Counted from the first letter of the stretch, positions 47,905-60,777 are shown. The stretch is 64,000 bases of DNA from Mesorhabditis belari (GCA_958450365.1 CAUEEP010000750.1:780001-844000), one strand, 5' to 3'. Translations and numbers: made by a program. The notes: generated from the letters alone by a model not told the origin.

Positions 47905-49412
47905 CTTCACTCAACTCAAAGCATTTGGCTTCTCGCGAACATTACAGAACAATTTCCCATCAATGCCGTGGCCGATGATGAGCTGCTCTTCGGTGTGTCC
48001 TTTCTTGATTCGCTTCCTCGCCGCGTGTTTCTCATCCCAAAAACATTGCTGGAAGAGGAACGGATAGACGAGTGGCAGTACTCCACCCGAAGGAATCGTG
48101 CTCTTCGCGAGTAATCTCGACAATTCCTCATCATTTCGAATCGACAACTGCAGGTGCCGGGGCAGAATTCGACGTTTCTCCGCGTCTCGCGATACGTTTC
48201 CCGACAATTCCAACAACTGGAAATACTTTCTATTAAGTACTCGAGATGATTTGTTCAAGATTTGGTATTTATTCCTTTTCTATAAGATCGCGAGCAGTTC
48301 TTTAGCTTCTGGCCGATCTTTACGTTTCAGATTCTCGTCAAAAATGCGCCTGACTTTGAATTTCTCACTTGGTCTAGGTATTTCTGTGTATGCACACTCA
48401 ATAAGTATGGGGAGACGCAAAGAAAACAAATATAAGATGCTCACCTCAGCAGTCATATACTCCAGAACGGCTGCCAAATAGACCGCAGCACCGGCACCAA
48501 TTCGGAGTTTCGGATTTCCCTAAAGCCCTCTAAAGCTCATCAGTTTTGTGTGATCCATTTGAGCTGATATTAGCCTAACAGCTATTGCCAATAGACAAAA
48601 ATTAAGTTGATTGATCAATTTAACCAAAAAAACGATCTCACCAGGAAAGAACAAAGTGTCTAAAAACAAAATGCAGATTTGGTAAATATTATCCCGCTTC
48701 TATCGCCAACCTTTCGCAAATATCGCTCACAACGACTGACAGGAAACGTTAATCCGGCTCTCGTGGATCGCGATTGTCGAGTCGTTTTCTTCTTGGCTTT
48801 TTTGGCCAATCTTCCTCCTCTTCCTCCTGGTGGCATCACAGAAAATAGATGAAAATGTTTAACAGAATAAAAAGCTGTTGAATAATGGATATCAATCGAA
48901 TGTTCCTTTAGGAATACAGCTAGAAGAATCCAGCTTTTTATAGAAGAAAAAGCTAGAAAAAGTCGAGTCGATTTTCCCGTCGAATCCTGTCAAAATGGCT
49001 GGGAAAAAGGGGGAAAAGGACGGTGACTCATTCCGCTTTTCCTAGAAGTTTTTACAATAAGCCTTTTTTGCAGGAAAGGCAGAAGAAATGAAAAAAAACA
49101 GCCACTAGCTAAGTGTGTAGTTGGTAATAAATATGTATGCTTGAAGAAGTCCGAGAGTACCTGTGAAAGCTGTTGAACAAAACGAGGCAAAGCCGAGACT
49201 TATTCCTCAGAAATTAGCATACAAAACGGTCAAATATTGATTTAAAAAGCTTAGTTTGCATATTAATTTTAAATAAAAACAACTTTTTCGAATTTTTATT
49301 TTTTCCATCTGCAAAGTTTATCGAAAAGTTATTAAAAACAAGGATTAGGTCGGTCGGACTGCAAATGGTTGGTTTTTCTTTTTTTTTTACTAACTTTTGC
49401 CTAATTTTTGAG
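47905..49412. repeat. outer inverted duplication, right H2A block
   Basis: Inverted partner of 4270-5800. Homology ends near 49412 in the run aggttcacttaaaac. Confidence 0.85.
47911..48836 (-). CDS. divergent histone H2A variant (right copy)
   Basis: Exons on the minus strand: 48836-48711, 48519-48445 and 48216-47911. They join in frame to 168 residues. It matches the left copy (4859-5780) with a few changes: GGRLAKK for RRWAKK near the N-terminus, one residue fewer in the basic C-terminal stretch (RKRIKKG), and a C-terminus ending REKPNALS instead of REKPIV. All histone-fold signatures ([37 protein letters not shown]) and acidic-patch residues are kept. Conserved splice sites and open frame in both copies suggest both are functional or very young duplicates. 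It is divergent from canonical H2A, with the same long C-terminal extension. Confidence 0.85.
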
Positions 49413-50163
49413 AATTTAGGTTCACTTAAAACAAAATTGGTGCCAAGAAAAGCTCAGTTAACATCACTTTCGTTTTTTTTGGTCAGAAATCAGATGATCC
49501 GATCGAAATTTCATCGGATCGGCTTCAATTTGATGGAGATGTCATCAGATAGGATCGGCTATACTTGGATAGCAATCTAATCCAATATTATCCCATGAAA
49601 TCTGATCGGATTTCAAGTCTATTCGAAACTTTCCAGCCCATGATGTTTTGTGTGATGAATCAGGCCATGTGTGCCTACAAGGAGTCAAATGGGATTATTC
49701 TCAAATGGGATTACACTTTCTTCAGCGCTACAGCTATCAATTGGATTCCAATAACTGGTAGATTGACGCGTTCAGTGAGAAATTCATTAGAAATAAAAAT
49801 TCTCCTTATTAAAAGATCTTTAATTTTTGTGAAACTCGAAAGAGATTTGACAAAAGAATTCCTGTCAATTATTTATGAAATTCTCAAAACGTTGCTGTGC
49901 ATTTAATGGAAAAAAAAAACGATCACTTCCAAACTTATGATTGTGATTCTGCAAAAAAGCACAAAAACATGCAAAAATCAATCAGAAAAAACTGTTTTTT
50001 TGGCACAAGAAAAAGGAGAATTTTTAGTTTCTAGAGATAAGGGAGTCGTATTCTGCCAAGTCCTTTCAACTGTTTTTTCGGCTAACTTTAAACCACACTT
50101 CTTCTTCGTCAACAAAGGTCTTCTTCGTCTTAAAGTCTTCTTTTTAACAACAAACAGTTTGAA
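48837..50163. other. gap between the right H2A gene and the kinase gene
   Basis: As far as 49412 it is the inverted copy of the upstream region of the left H2A gene. Beyond, at about 49500-49600, gatcggat words recur. Open frames here (for example 49565-49906) do not resemble known families. Confidence 0.5.
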
Positions 50164-50178
50164 ATCATATTTTCAGGA
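50164..50178 (+). promoter_or_regulatory. possible trans-splice acceptor before the kinase gene
   Basis: The run atcatattttcag is followed by gaagaaa and the ATG at 50184. A strong acceptor a few bases before the first codon, with no upstream coding exon, fits spliced-leader addition. Confidence 0.45.
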
Positions 50179-50183
50179 AGAAA

Positions 50184-53100
50184 ATGGTACTTCGGGAAAT
50201 AATTCACCTGTTAACTGAGGAAAATAAAATTAGCAGTGGAGCTTTTGGAGCTGTTTACCGTCTTGAACACACAGAACCGTGAGTGTTTTTTTTTTAAATC
50301 ACAACCTCAATTTTTAAACTTAATTACTGAATACGTTTTATTTTAATCAATACGCGAAAGTTTTTTCCTTACTGTAGTCAGGTTTTCAAGCAAAATGGCT
50401 CTTGCGTAATTTCCGGGGTTTTAAACGGATCGTCACTCTTTGAAGTCACTTATAACTTTGTTCAGAGATAATATTTTTGTTAACTTTTTATATCATTGTA
50501 GAGAGGACATTCCAGGCTTTCAAATGATACCAAATAGGCCTTGATTGGATCATCCAGTTCAAGAAAATCAAAGCCAACTTCGAGCAAACGAGGCCTATCC
50601 AACTCGGGTGTCGTGTCGCCTTGTTTGAATGGGAATGAAAAATCCAGTCAAGCTCTATTTGGTAGACCAATACTGCCTATGATGCCTATGAACGTTTTTT
50701 TACTATTTTGTTGCATTTTTTACTTTGGTTTTTATGTTATTATAACAAAAATAGCAATAATATTGAATTCCCCATTGATTTTCGTCAAATTTTGTCCCCT
50801 ACACCCAAAAGTTTAGGCCTAGTGTCTTCAAATTGTTTCATCGGACTCCACATGCATCATCGGATTTAAAAATCGAATATACGGCACTCGAGAAACTGCG
50901 ACACCCCAACATTGTCCAATATTTTGGTTTTCACGACGAGATCATCGACAATCATCACTACCGTGGCCTCCAAATGGAATACTGTCAGCATGGGGCGTTA
51001 AGTCAAAGTGATTTTAAATAAAAAACGAAAAAATTTCAGCACTTATTTAGTCATTTTTCGACCATCGATGATCTATACAATCTACACGGTTGTTCAATGG
51101 GCGGAGCACCTCTTCAAGGCGCTTGTATATTTGGAGAAGAACGGAAAGATCCATTGTGATATCAAAGTAGACAAGTAACGGAAAGATCTCTGGTTGTACC
51201 AGTGAAAATTTTAGCATATTGGTGAGTGGAGGCTTTGTGTTGAAATTGGGTGATTTGGGGCTCGTGAAATCGGTCATTGAAACCAGCACAGTCTCGATCC
51301 GGGGCACTCCACGCTACATGGCACCAGAAATTCTCTACAATAACGAGCAAGGAATCAAGGTTTAAAAAAGCTAATGTTAGGTACTTATAAAAGAATAAAA
51401 GAGGTCATAAAAACGATCATAAAACGACTATAAGTAAAGATGATTTGGGTTGATTAGTATTTTTAGCAATCACAATATCTTTTCTTTTTAACGGTATAAA
51501 AAAAATTCTGCAGTGATTGCTTCTGGGCAGAATATAGACGTTTCAAAAAGGTACCAAAAACCGCTTGACGGTGGCTTAAACTTATAAAAAAGAATTATTT
51601 TTGACGAAACCTTTGTCTATTGGGTTGGTGAATTGAAAACTGCGGGCTATTGTAATATGTGACAGTTTGAGCACTTTCTTCAAAAGAAACCCATTTTGGT
51701 GTCAATAGAAAAGTTGTAGAGAATCAAAAATTAAGCTTCTATCCAAATTTTCAGAACGATTCAAAAACTGGTTCTCAAGAAATGCCAAATTTACGGCTTT
51801 TCACAAAACTTGCATTTTAAGCGAAACTACTAAGTGTATCTTTTTGGAAATTTGGCTATAAGCCTAATTTTTGATTCTCTACAACTTTTCTATTGACACC
51901 AAAATGGGTTTCTTTTGAAGAAAGTGCTCAAACTGGGACATCTCCAGTCCTTTTGAGTCTCACACTTGTCTCACACACAAACCAAAATCCTACTGCGAAA
52001 GACGAATCCGCAAATTGCCTGAAAAATGGGCAGAAGTGGTCAATAATAATGGAAATTATTTGGAATGGATTGATGGTTTTATGTTAAATAAATTTTTGTT
52101 CAAAGTCCCGCAGTTTTCAATTCACCAACCCAATAAATTATTGACAAATCAGAAACTCGAACTTAATCGAAGCTATTGGGTTGGTGGGTATGACTTGGGA
52201 CGTTTTTTAAAATGAAATATTTCTTCAGTTAACAACTCTTCAAATCATGCGAGATATTTGCCATTATTTTGTATAATTTTCGCCCATTTTACTGGCAGAA
52301 GTCAAATGCTTCTCTCGTAGAGAATCTTCGGTTTTGACGCAAACCAATCTATCAGCCATTTTTTGACCTCTTCTTTGGCGTCAAAATATTGGTTCGCCAA
52401 ATCATTGCTCATCGTCCGGAATAAGTAGTAATCAGAAGGTGCAATATCAAGGCTGTTTTGCCGAATAAACCATCACCTCCCATCCAAATGAGTTTATTTT
52501 AGTCATCTTCGATAAATTTGGTCTAGCATTATCATGTTGCACACTTCCTCTCATGCACATTTGGCTTGACGTCGGGTTCAGGCTCTTCCTCCTCAGCAAC
52601 CCATTGGCGCCTTCTCCGAAAGTTGACAGTTAGAATCCATTTTCATACCCCGTCAAAATACCGAATAAAAAGATTTGCGCTCGTATCGAGAAAGATGAGT
52701 GGCACTGATTTCGAAGTCCCTAATAAGGTTTAAACCCAAGTGTATGCAATGTTCGAATATTACTGTATAATTACCTGATAACTCTTCTGCTATTTCGCGA
52801 AAAGAAAGCCTTTTGTTGGTTGGAACAACTTGTCATTTATCAAGCTTTGCAAGTACCCAATACTAAGTCAATGCCAATGCCTTAACTTGTTTTCAAAAAA
52901 ATTGAAGATCGAAAAACTTTCAGAAAGACACGTCAAAGAGAGACATTTGGGGTGTCGGCCTAGTTTTATGGGAAATCGTTGAACGAAGGTAGGGAAAGTT
53001 TAGACTTGAAATTGTTAAACATTGTTAAACTGTTAAATTGTTAAACATTCATTCACAAGAACATTCACAACATAAACCGGCTTAAAAGTTCTTAATCCAC

Positions 53101-56100
53101 ATGCTTTAGAAAGGTGTTGGACAGAAGTCCAACGGTAGATTTTTGTATTTGGCTGTTACAAACACAAGAGTGCTTACAGTGTCCCGAAGACTTGAAGTCG
53201 ATCATTATTGGGTTGGAAGCTTTTCACTTAATAAATCTGCTCAATTAATATTATAAGAAATAAATAAACAAGAAATAAACAAGTGAACAAACCAAGAACA
53301 TTAATCTTTAAACATTAATCTTTAAACATTAATCATTAAACCAAGAATCGTTAATCAATCTTTAAAGCTCATTACAGATGTTTGTGCTACGATTACAAAG
53401 AAAGAGCAACTGCGGCTGGATGTTTGGAAAAGTGTTCAAGTCTGAAAGAGGTCTGCCTCTCGTTTTGATGTTGTTCAATACGATTTTTAGAAAATTACCA
53501 GAATTTCAAACGAAAATTACAAACGAAAATTACAAGAATTTCTTCCCTTCGATAACAATAAACAAAAAACACTCTTGAGGCCAATCGGTTTTGATGGATC
53601 TGAGGAATTGGTAGCTGTAGAGCCAAATGATGACTCTTTCCTCCCACCAGCCCCCTCCATTTTGAACCGATCTGCAATTTTCACAAAAGTTAATAATAAA
53701 TCGAAAATCGACCAAAAAGAAGTTGATCCACAAAAAATTCTTGAAGAGAAATACCCAGAATTGAAGAAACTGCTTTCACTTCGACTAAAGGATCCAAAAA
53801 TTGCTCGGCTTCAAGAATTTTTCCGACAACTTCCCACGGAACTCATTGTAGAATATGCCGAGATCGCGCACGAAAGAATCGTCGCAAAAGCTAAAGAGAT
53901 CACAATTTTTGAAATGAAAAGGGAGCACAGGTCGAGCTTTTTCGAGGATCAAATTTTGGAGGACGAAGGTGATGGAGGAAGTGGTGGAGAGGAGATGGAT
54001 TTGAAAGATGAGGTTGCATTTCTAGCCAGTGAAGCAGCGGAGAGGTGCTGCCTCAAACTCGAAATTCACTACTTTCGCGCCATTCGCTTCATCTGGACTT
54101 TCCGAGAGGGTAGCTTTGGAAATTGGTTTGTTCGAACGGAACTAAGCAATTTGATTGCCTTGTTTGAAGTGTGGAGATCAATCGTTCAGAAGCGTTTACA
54201 TTTCCGCAGCTTTTTCTCAATGTCAACAAAAGAGGAATGGTTGTTGGGGGGAAAAATCTCCAACAATCGATGTCTATTTGTGCGCAAAGATTTGATGAAT
54301 GCAAAGATCTGGCTTGGCTCGTGGCAAGACGAAGAAAGTTTTTTGGTGGCAGAGAGTGTTTACGGGAAACTGGAAGAGGCTGGAAGAATGATCTTTGTCC
54401 AGAACGAGTCCATCGACATTAGCATGATAATTTCAGCACTCGAGAGAATAAAATCACAAGTTGAGCTGTTCCTTGAACAAAGCAAAGCAAATTTGTATCC
54501 GATCAAAAATCCGAAAACAGTTTTCCGCTCAACAACACACGGTTTAGAGCTACCAGTTCCAGGCTATGTTTTTCAATTGAAAAGCTCACCCCAAGTGGAG
54601 TGTCCATGTGAGAGGAGGTGTGATAGATATGCATTTGCACCTGAGGTGTTGCTAGAATTGCCAGCATGTGCTGAGAAACGTGTAGCCGTCTATCATTTTT
54701 TCTACCTCATCTTTTACGAAAATATTGTCTTCAACAAGTTGGCTCCAGAGTTTATCAATAATAACCAAAATTTTCGAAACGACATAGCAGAGATGAAGTC
54801 AAAACCATACCAAAAGGCTTTTGGGGTGTCGCCGGAGTTTCTTTTTTGTAAATTAAAAGACCCAGAGAGAGAGCATCTCATTTTATTGGATTTTCCAGAT
54901 AGCGATAACTGTAAAGTGCGATGTTTTAATGAAAATTTTGAGTTGCTCGAGCTCGAGGTATCGCCGGAGGAGCTCGATGTCAATAACTTTCATAAATTGA
55001 ACATCTTTGAATTCATTGAAAATCAGCATACGAATAGTCTACTTAAATCGGTGGCTGCGATGTTTGAAGAGTTGGATGTTGAAGAGTTGAATGATCAAAC
55101 TGAAGCGACGAGTCGAGCAAAACGAATCGCATACAAAGTCGGGAAAAAGTTGGTCGCCGATCATTTTGAAAGCAACGAAAAGCCAAGCTTTAATGCGGTA
55201 CGAGAAGCAATAATGAAGCAAGCAAAAGCTGTAAGATTACCAGTGCAAGTCTGGGAAAATTTTACTACCGGGAATCCGTCTTCATCTGAACGACAAGCAT
55301 CAAAAATCTATCATTTGGAAGTGCCAGCACACTCTGATGAAATCAAATTCCAAGCGTTTCTTGCTGAAATCAAAAACAAAGACATAAAGAAGTCGAAAGA
55401 AAAATACGGTACAGTGGATGATTTCAAGAAAAGACAAAATAAAGCGTTCGCGCTTGTCATTCAAACACTGTTTGATTGGAGTAATCGTTGCTGTTTAGGC
55501 TGTCTCATAAAAGGCGTTAAAGTTGTCAAAATTTTCAAGGAAATTCTCGCTTTTGCTGGTCCACACACCTATGTCACTTTGCGTGTTTTCTTGCACAATG
55601 AGACGAGTTGTGTGTACCTGGGTGAAGCCTATGGTCATCATCATTTTTGTGAACTCGACTTCAAGACTGCCATCATTTTAGATGGCTTCTGGAAATCGCT
55701 AGAAACTTTCCAAGCAAGAGATCCAATAACACGACAAGTCAAAGACATCGAGTTTAAAGGAATTGCAAAAGTCAATCTGAGTCTAATAAATAAACAATTA
55801 ATCGAGCTGATGAATGAAGTGAAAAAACGAGCCTTGCAAATCAAGCACCCGTTCAAAATCAGCGAAACAGAAAGTTTTTTCCTTCTCGACTTACAACCGA
55901 ATCAAGATTGTATCAGCTCAAATCCTGGGCCAAGCTCAAAAAGTGATGATCAACAGTTCAAACTACAGTATCTCAGCTATGCTCGTCTTTATCTTTCCCT
56001 CTGTCGCGTTCTTACTCAAGCACAAAGTCTACACGATTATTTGGATTTAATCAAAATAATTGTAGAGATTATTGAATTCAAGGAAATCGTAAAACGGGTT

Positions 56101-56598
56101 GATAATCGTTGCCCAAAACACTTTTTCTTTATAAAGCTAAACAAGGAGAGAAATGTTGTCATCGTCAACTTGCATCCATTTGAAAAAGATGATGTTGAGC
56201 ACTTTCACGTGCTGCTCCTCGATCTCGACTCAATGTCGTTTTCCCGTGATGATTTTTCTTTTACTGAATTATTGCGAGCAAGCGAGGAAACGCCTTTTCA
56301 TAAACTTCACCTAATAGAGTTTCTTTCTTTTAATTTAATTGAAAAGCTTTTTACCGTATTTTCAACAAACTATCAAAATCGTAATGATCTGTGTCCCTTT
56401 TTGAAGAACCTTTGCATCGAGTCGGACGACTTAGACTTGTACTTGTCGATGACTCTGGGAGTGTGTCTTGATTTTTTCAACGAAAAAGAACAAGGATCAG
56501 GAAGAGATCCTCATTTCAATCCACTTGAAAAGAAGAGCAAATCACCGATGAAGCTCGAATTGGCCAGGCAACTACTCTATGCTTTGAAAGCATTGTAA
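50184..56598 (+). CDS. Ser/Thr-type protein kinase fused to a large unknown C-terminal region, 1295 aa
   Basis: Exons 50184-50278, 50817-50996, 51040-51174, 51215-51359, 52924-52988, 53110-53196, 53378-53450 and 53491-56598 join in phase. Kinase features in order: glycine loop ISSGAFGAVY (17-25), Lys37 in VFKLF, Glu52, LRHPNIVQYFG, hinge MEYC, catalytic loop HCDIKVDN (130-137, Cys for the usual Arg), DLG (150-152, for DFG), GTPRYMAPE (167-175), DIWGVGLVLWEI (192 on), and CLCYDYKERATA near 240. The catalytic residues are therefore kept. From residue 261 the 3.1-kb last exon encodes about 1,035 residues with no domain I recognise. It has an acidic run (EDEGDGGSGGEE), a cysteine patch (VECPCERRCDRYAF), and two segments resembling each other: one near residue 710 ending FHKLNIFEFIENQ, one near 1136 ending FHKLHLIEFLSF. 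Exon 8 is open upstream of residue 288 in the same frame and the 40-nt intron 7 joins it cleanly, so I treat the two parts as one gene. Intron 4 (1.56 kb) holds two mariner elements. A polyadenylation-like aataaa is at 56661. Confidence 0.75.
51620..52133 (+). mobile_element. mariner-derived MITE in kinase intron 4
   Basis: Inverted ends ttgggttggtgaattgaaaa / complement, flanked by TA. The plus strand keeps a transposase C-terminus (LPEKWAEVVNNNGNYLEWID), so the element is an internal-deletion product of a mariner. It is a relative of 2106-2624. Confidence 0.88.
52176..52900 (-). pseudogene. mariner transposase relic in kinase intron 4
   Basis: Starts ttgggttggtgggtatgact after a TA. The minus strand shows worn transposase pieces (YYLFRTMSNDLANQYFDAKE, VKKWLIDWFASKP, and further TDTILYS-type patches) with many stops. 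The right end is not clear. Confidence 0.72.
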
Positions 56599-56660
56599 AC
56601 GTTTATACGGCTTTATGCGCATAAAGTTTTATTGTTATTTGTCTTTACAATGGGTGAACA

Positions 56661-56666
56661 ATAAAT
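56661..56666 (+). terminator. polyadenylation-signal-like hexamer after the kinase gene
   Basis: aataaa occurs 63 bases after the stop codon of the kinase fusion gene. Confidence 0.5.
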
Positions 56667-57910
56667 AACTTCATCAGTTTTTTTTAAAAATTGAACAAAA
56701 AAGAAAACTTCTTTTTTTGGTAACCCACAGTAACGTCATTGAGTGTGTTAGATCCGAATCCGAACTAAATCCTTGACCGCGCCACTTTACGTGTCTGTAT
56801 CCCCAAAACTAGTGGGCCGATTTTGATGATTTTGGTGTCATTTTGTTGAGCAAGACATGTAGATACTGAAAGTGAAGTTAATTTAAGTAAAAAAAATGAA
56901 ATTAGTTTGAATTGGGAGCCTTAAAAAGATTACTTCGGATACGAAGCAAGGACTCTAAGGTTTGACTTTTGTTTTTGCTTCTTTTAGGTCTACTTGTAGT
57001 TACCGTATTTTCTCTAATAGTAGTGCGCCGCAGCGAGCCGAGTTGGTGACTATTTTACGGTTTCCAAGCTTTTGCAGAAGCTCAACCCTCTAATCCTCCA
57101 CTAGATCTCATCGTCAGCTACGTTTTCTGACCCCACATCGATAGGTTTGGATAAGTGGTTCTCGAGATTTCGAGCAATTTAGGCACTCAGGGTGAACTAC
57201 TATTGGAGAAAATACGGTAGTCATTTTTTTAACTATTCTTGTCGGGAGTAATTTTGAAGAAAAAAAATTGCATTTTTGTCACCATAAAATGGCCGGTTTT
57301 TGAACGTATTCTTTTGGGTATTTTTTATGATTGAACAGAGCCGTAGGAGCTGACCCAATCATTTAGTTTGCGTCTACGGTAGAAACCCTTTCTTGTGTTC
57401 AATTAAGAATCAGCGCCAACAGCATGAGACTCCTAAAATTCGCTAAAATTCCCAGAAACTGTAAGTCGCAAATCTGAAAGCCACTGCTTGCCCTTGCTTT
57501 CGTTTGCTACCTTGCTCCTTTTATCAAAGAGCAAAAAAAAACAACGATTTTCTTTTTGCATCGCAATGCTAACAATTACATTTTTTCCCCGGCCGATTCG
57601 ATGCCATTTTGCAGAGAAATTGCGCCGCTCCTCAACTCTCGTCAATAGACTCAGCCCAGGCAGCCAGGTTGTTTGTGGAGCAAGTTGGGTCGTTACTGCT
57701 CTGCAAAAAACCGCTGCTCGCTATTTTTCGTTACCCTTTTGGCCTATTTTGAATAGTTTTTGAACTGTTTTCTAATGTATTATGTAACAATAAAAAAATT
57801 GGCCTTGAGGGGCTCTCCCTACTCTATTTGAGCCGTCCTATTTCGGAGCCCTTCTACTTAAAATTAAGAAAATCGGGTGTTTTTATGGGAAAAGCGTGGT
57901 CAACTGCAGT
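56667..57910. other. gap with one MITE
   Basis: Apart from the MITE at 57003-57219 no gene is seen. A 91-codon frame at 57488-57763 looks like chance. Confidence 0.5.
57003..57219. mobile_element. MITE, relative of the cathepsin-intron element
   Basis: The ends ccgtattttctctaatagta and ctattggagaaaatacggta are inverted. The interior matches 38177-38410 in the opposite orientation (gatctcatcgtcagctac). Confidence 0.85.
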
Positions 57911-58169
57911 GAATGCGAAGGGCAACTTTGTTAAATTTATTAGTTCAAATACTAAAACATTTACAAATCTTATTTTAACATAAAAAGTATAACTTTCATG
58001 ATTCTTTGAGCTCTGTCGGGCCCCGGCCATCCAGCAGTGAACCTCTGGCGTTAACCGTGGCGTTAGCCGGACGTCCACTGCTGGATGGCCGTTAGATTCG
58101 TTCGTTAGATTTGTAAATGTTTTAGTATTTTAGCTAATAAATTTAACAAAGTTGCCCTTTGCATTCACG
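57911..58169. mobile_element. palindromic MITE
   Basis: Arms tgaatgcgaagggcaacttt... and ...aaagttgccctttgcattca, with an inner pair ggccatccagcagtg / cactgctggatggcc. The whole 260 bp can fold as one hairpin. Confidence 0.85.
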
Positions 58170-58174
58170 GCGGG

Positions 58175-58303
58175 CTGGTTCACTTCGACGTGACTCAATG
58201 TGGTCGACGTGGTCATGCGATGACACGCTATGAGTTCTATCGAAAGCACTTAATCAACGGCATCACACCCATTTATCACCAGATCATTCGCTCCGAATCT
58301 TAA
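58175..58303 (+). other. possible terminal exon of an unidentified gene
   Basis: Open codons LVHFDVTQCGRRGHAMTRYE then FYRKHLINGITPIYHQIIRS and a stop. Composition is protein-like, but the upstream side is a palindromic MITE, so any earlier exon is displaced or lost. No family recognised. Confidence 0.35.
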
Positions 58304-58697
58304 TTAGTTACCTGAGTTTTTTTTGTTGCTGTATGTATCTTATGTTTTTGTCGTTTTGTATGGGTGATCTTGCACTGTTGAACTCTAAAAACTACTGAAC
58401 TTCTTTGTAACTGGCAAATGAAGATTTAAAAAGTTTTCTCTTTAAAATCAAATGCATTATAAGCAAATTATCTTGAGCTAAAGTTCATGCCTAAATAAAG
58501 AGAAATTTGTCAACGGACGAGCTAAAAATAGAAAATTTATTTGCTTTTGAGGCTGTGCAATGTCAATCAAAGCTTATCTTGCTTTTTGCAAATCTTACTT
58601 TTTTGGCAAATCTTACCAAACTTAAATCTGCATCTAGTGAATTTATTGCCAATAAAAGAGCTTTATTTTAGCAGTTCAAGTTTTTTTTGTGATAATA
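58304..58697. other. gap
   Basis: AT-rich. I see nothing that can be supported. Confidence 0.5.
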
Positions 58698-59218
58698 TTG
58701 GGTTGGGGAGAATGAGTCGGCGCCCAGCTTTAAAGGGACTTTTTGCACACATAAAGCCTTCTTTAAACATACGTTTGGTTTCATCAAAAGGATCCACTAT
58801 TTCTCTACAAAATCACTTTTGAGAGATTCCACAAAGCTTTTCTTTCGTGGAGTTTATGAACTTCGAAACGCAGCTGGTTAAAATGGCAAAGAGTCCGACT
58901 CATCATTTGAACAGTTTCTTTCACATAAACCTTCTTTGGTGTTTATATAAAAAAGATAGAGCACATTCAATTACTTAAGTTGCCAAATTTGCAGGAAGAT
59001 CCCACCAATGGTTTTTTCTAGATCACAGTTTGTAGTTTTTGTGAAAAAATGGCTTTTTCTTGAGCGGAGGCGCTGTTTGAATTTTCTTTTAAATGTCATT
59101 TTGTAGAGAATTAGTTAACCATTCTACTGATATCAAACGCATATTATTTGACGAAGTCGAATAGAAGTTTTAGACATTTTTTTTCATTTTCGGCGCCGAC
59201 TCATTCTCCCCAACCCAA
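58698..59218. mobile_element. mariner-type MITE, second near-identical copy
   Basis: Same ends (ttgggttggggagaatgagt) and same interior as 3503-4022, flanked by TA. Only a few bases differ. Confidence 0.9.
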
Positions 59219-60202
59219 TAAATGCTATAATGATTGAACTGGCACCATGGATACGAAGTGAAAGCAAGAGTTTCAACAACAAGCCTATTTTTAGAGATGC
59301 TTTACGATTTTGACTTAAATTTGAATTTATTTGAATATTGATACAATTGGTTTGATTTCGACGAAAAAAATGCTTCTCAACAAGTCAGAGCGGGCAAAAC
59401 TATTAGCCAATTTCTACAAGAGATTTTGATCATAAAGTGGATTTTAAAGTCCAAATTCTGTAGTGTTTATCGTAATAATTTTATATAAAATACCAATCTC
59501 AAATAAAGAAAATCCTCAATCAAAAGAAAACTCCAATTTATGATGTTAACTTATTTTGGATAGGACAATTTATCCGTGCGGCCGCGTAGCGCAGCTGGTT
59601 TAGGTATACAAGTGATTATACAAGTGATCTGCCGCAATTCAAAGACGAAAATAGCAAGAATGCTTATATAACATGGCGTCGATCCGGTGATGGATGGATT
59701 AAAGTTCAATCAAATGGAAAAACAAGTTCCGATGAAAGTATTCCAAAAGATATAAAAGGAATTGTAGTCATTGTAATGGAAAAATGTGAAATTTATTCAT
59801 TTATTTACTGCGCTTTGTTAACTTTTTGTCAAAGATACCAACAATGCCTTTGTAAGGAAAACTTTTCTGTAACTTATGCAAGTTCTGATTGATTTAATTG
59901 TTAAAATAAACACGGAGATCAGATGATCTAAACTAAAAGCTCACCCTGTAGATAAGCCTACCGTAATTCCTTTAATAGTAGCCACCCTCCCAGTATAGTC
60001 ACGTAGTCGCAAAAAATTTTTACTAAATCCTTTTTTCTAAGCTCCCATAATTTCTAAAAATATATGCTTAATATCAAAATAGCCCTGAATTTCAGCTTTC
60101 ATTTGATACTTAAGCGCATATTGTAGCATAAACGGGTGGCTGGAAAAATGCGTTTAAAGTTAGACTATGCGGTTAGACTCCGACGATAGGGGAGCGCTAC
60201 TA
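59219..60202. other. gap with one open segment and a tRNA-like 5' piece
   Basis: At 59581-59605 gccgcgtagcgcagctggtt resembles a tRNA D-arm but no tRNA follows. A 100-codon open segment overlaps it (next entry). Worn MITE ends occur at about 59960-59985 and 60185-60200 (aatagtagc, gctactatt). Confidence 0.45.
59590..59892 (+). other. open segment of unknown status
   Basis: One hundred open codons without an early ATG: PQFKDENSKNAYITWRRSGD, GWIKVQSNGKTSSDESIPKD and on to TGA 59890-59892. The first half looks protein-like. No splice partner or family found. Confidence 0.3.
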
Positions 60203-60777
60203 TTGGGTTGTCCAGTTATGAATGCGCGTTTTCACTATTTTGTAAATTTCTCAAGATATCGAACAGTTGTATATGAGTGTTATATATCATTCGAAAGCTG
60301 ACGATCTCCTCTACATTTTGGAATAAAAAAGTTTTTGAATTCATTCAACTTTTTGGGAAATTGACTGCACAAAGGGAGAGGTCGTTTTCGAGAAAACCCA
60401 TTCCAGCTTAGCTATTCCTCAGGTTTTATGGTGTAAAATAACCGCCCAGAAAAGAAAAGAAAAGTAAAGATGCTTTGAAATTGTTATATTTTAAAAAAGT
60501 TGTATTGATATATCTATTGGCCAAACATCAAATGGTTAACTCAATTTGAGCGGAGCCAAAACTTGATCCAAAGGCACCCTTCCATTTTTTTGACCACCTT
60601 CTCTTCTGTGCAGTCAATTTTCCCAAAAGCTGAACAAATTCAAAAACTTTTTATATCAAAATGTAGAGGAGATCTTCAGCTTTCGAATAATACTCATATA
60701 TATCTTTTTCTTGATTTCGGTATCTTGAGAAATTTAGAAAATAGTAAAAAACGCGCATTCATAACTGGACAACCCAA
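60203..60777. mobile_element. mariner-type MITE with TTGGGTTGTCCAGTTATGAA ends
   Basis: 575 bp, inverted ends ttgggttgtccagttatgaa / complement, flanked by TA. The interior is itself largely palindromic (gagatcgtcagc-like words on both sides). No transposase. Confidence 0.9.

Noticed and set aside
49565..49906. A 113-codon plus-strand frame upstream of the kinase
   Set aside because: No family resemblance, no splice partner, and composition like the surrounding AT-rich repeats.
54089..55856. Several open frames of 60-90 codons inside the kinase tail, on both strands
   Set aside because: All are shadows of the continuous 3.1-kb plus-strand exon.
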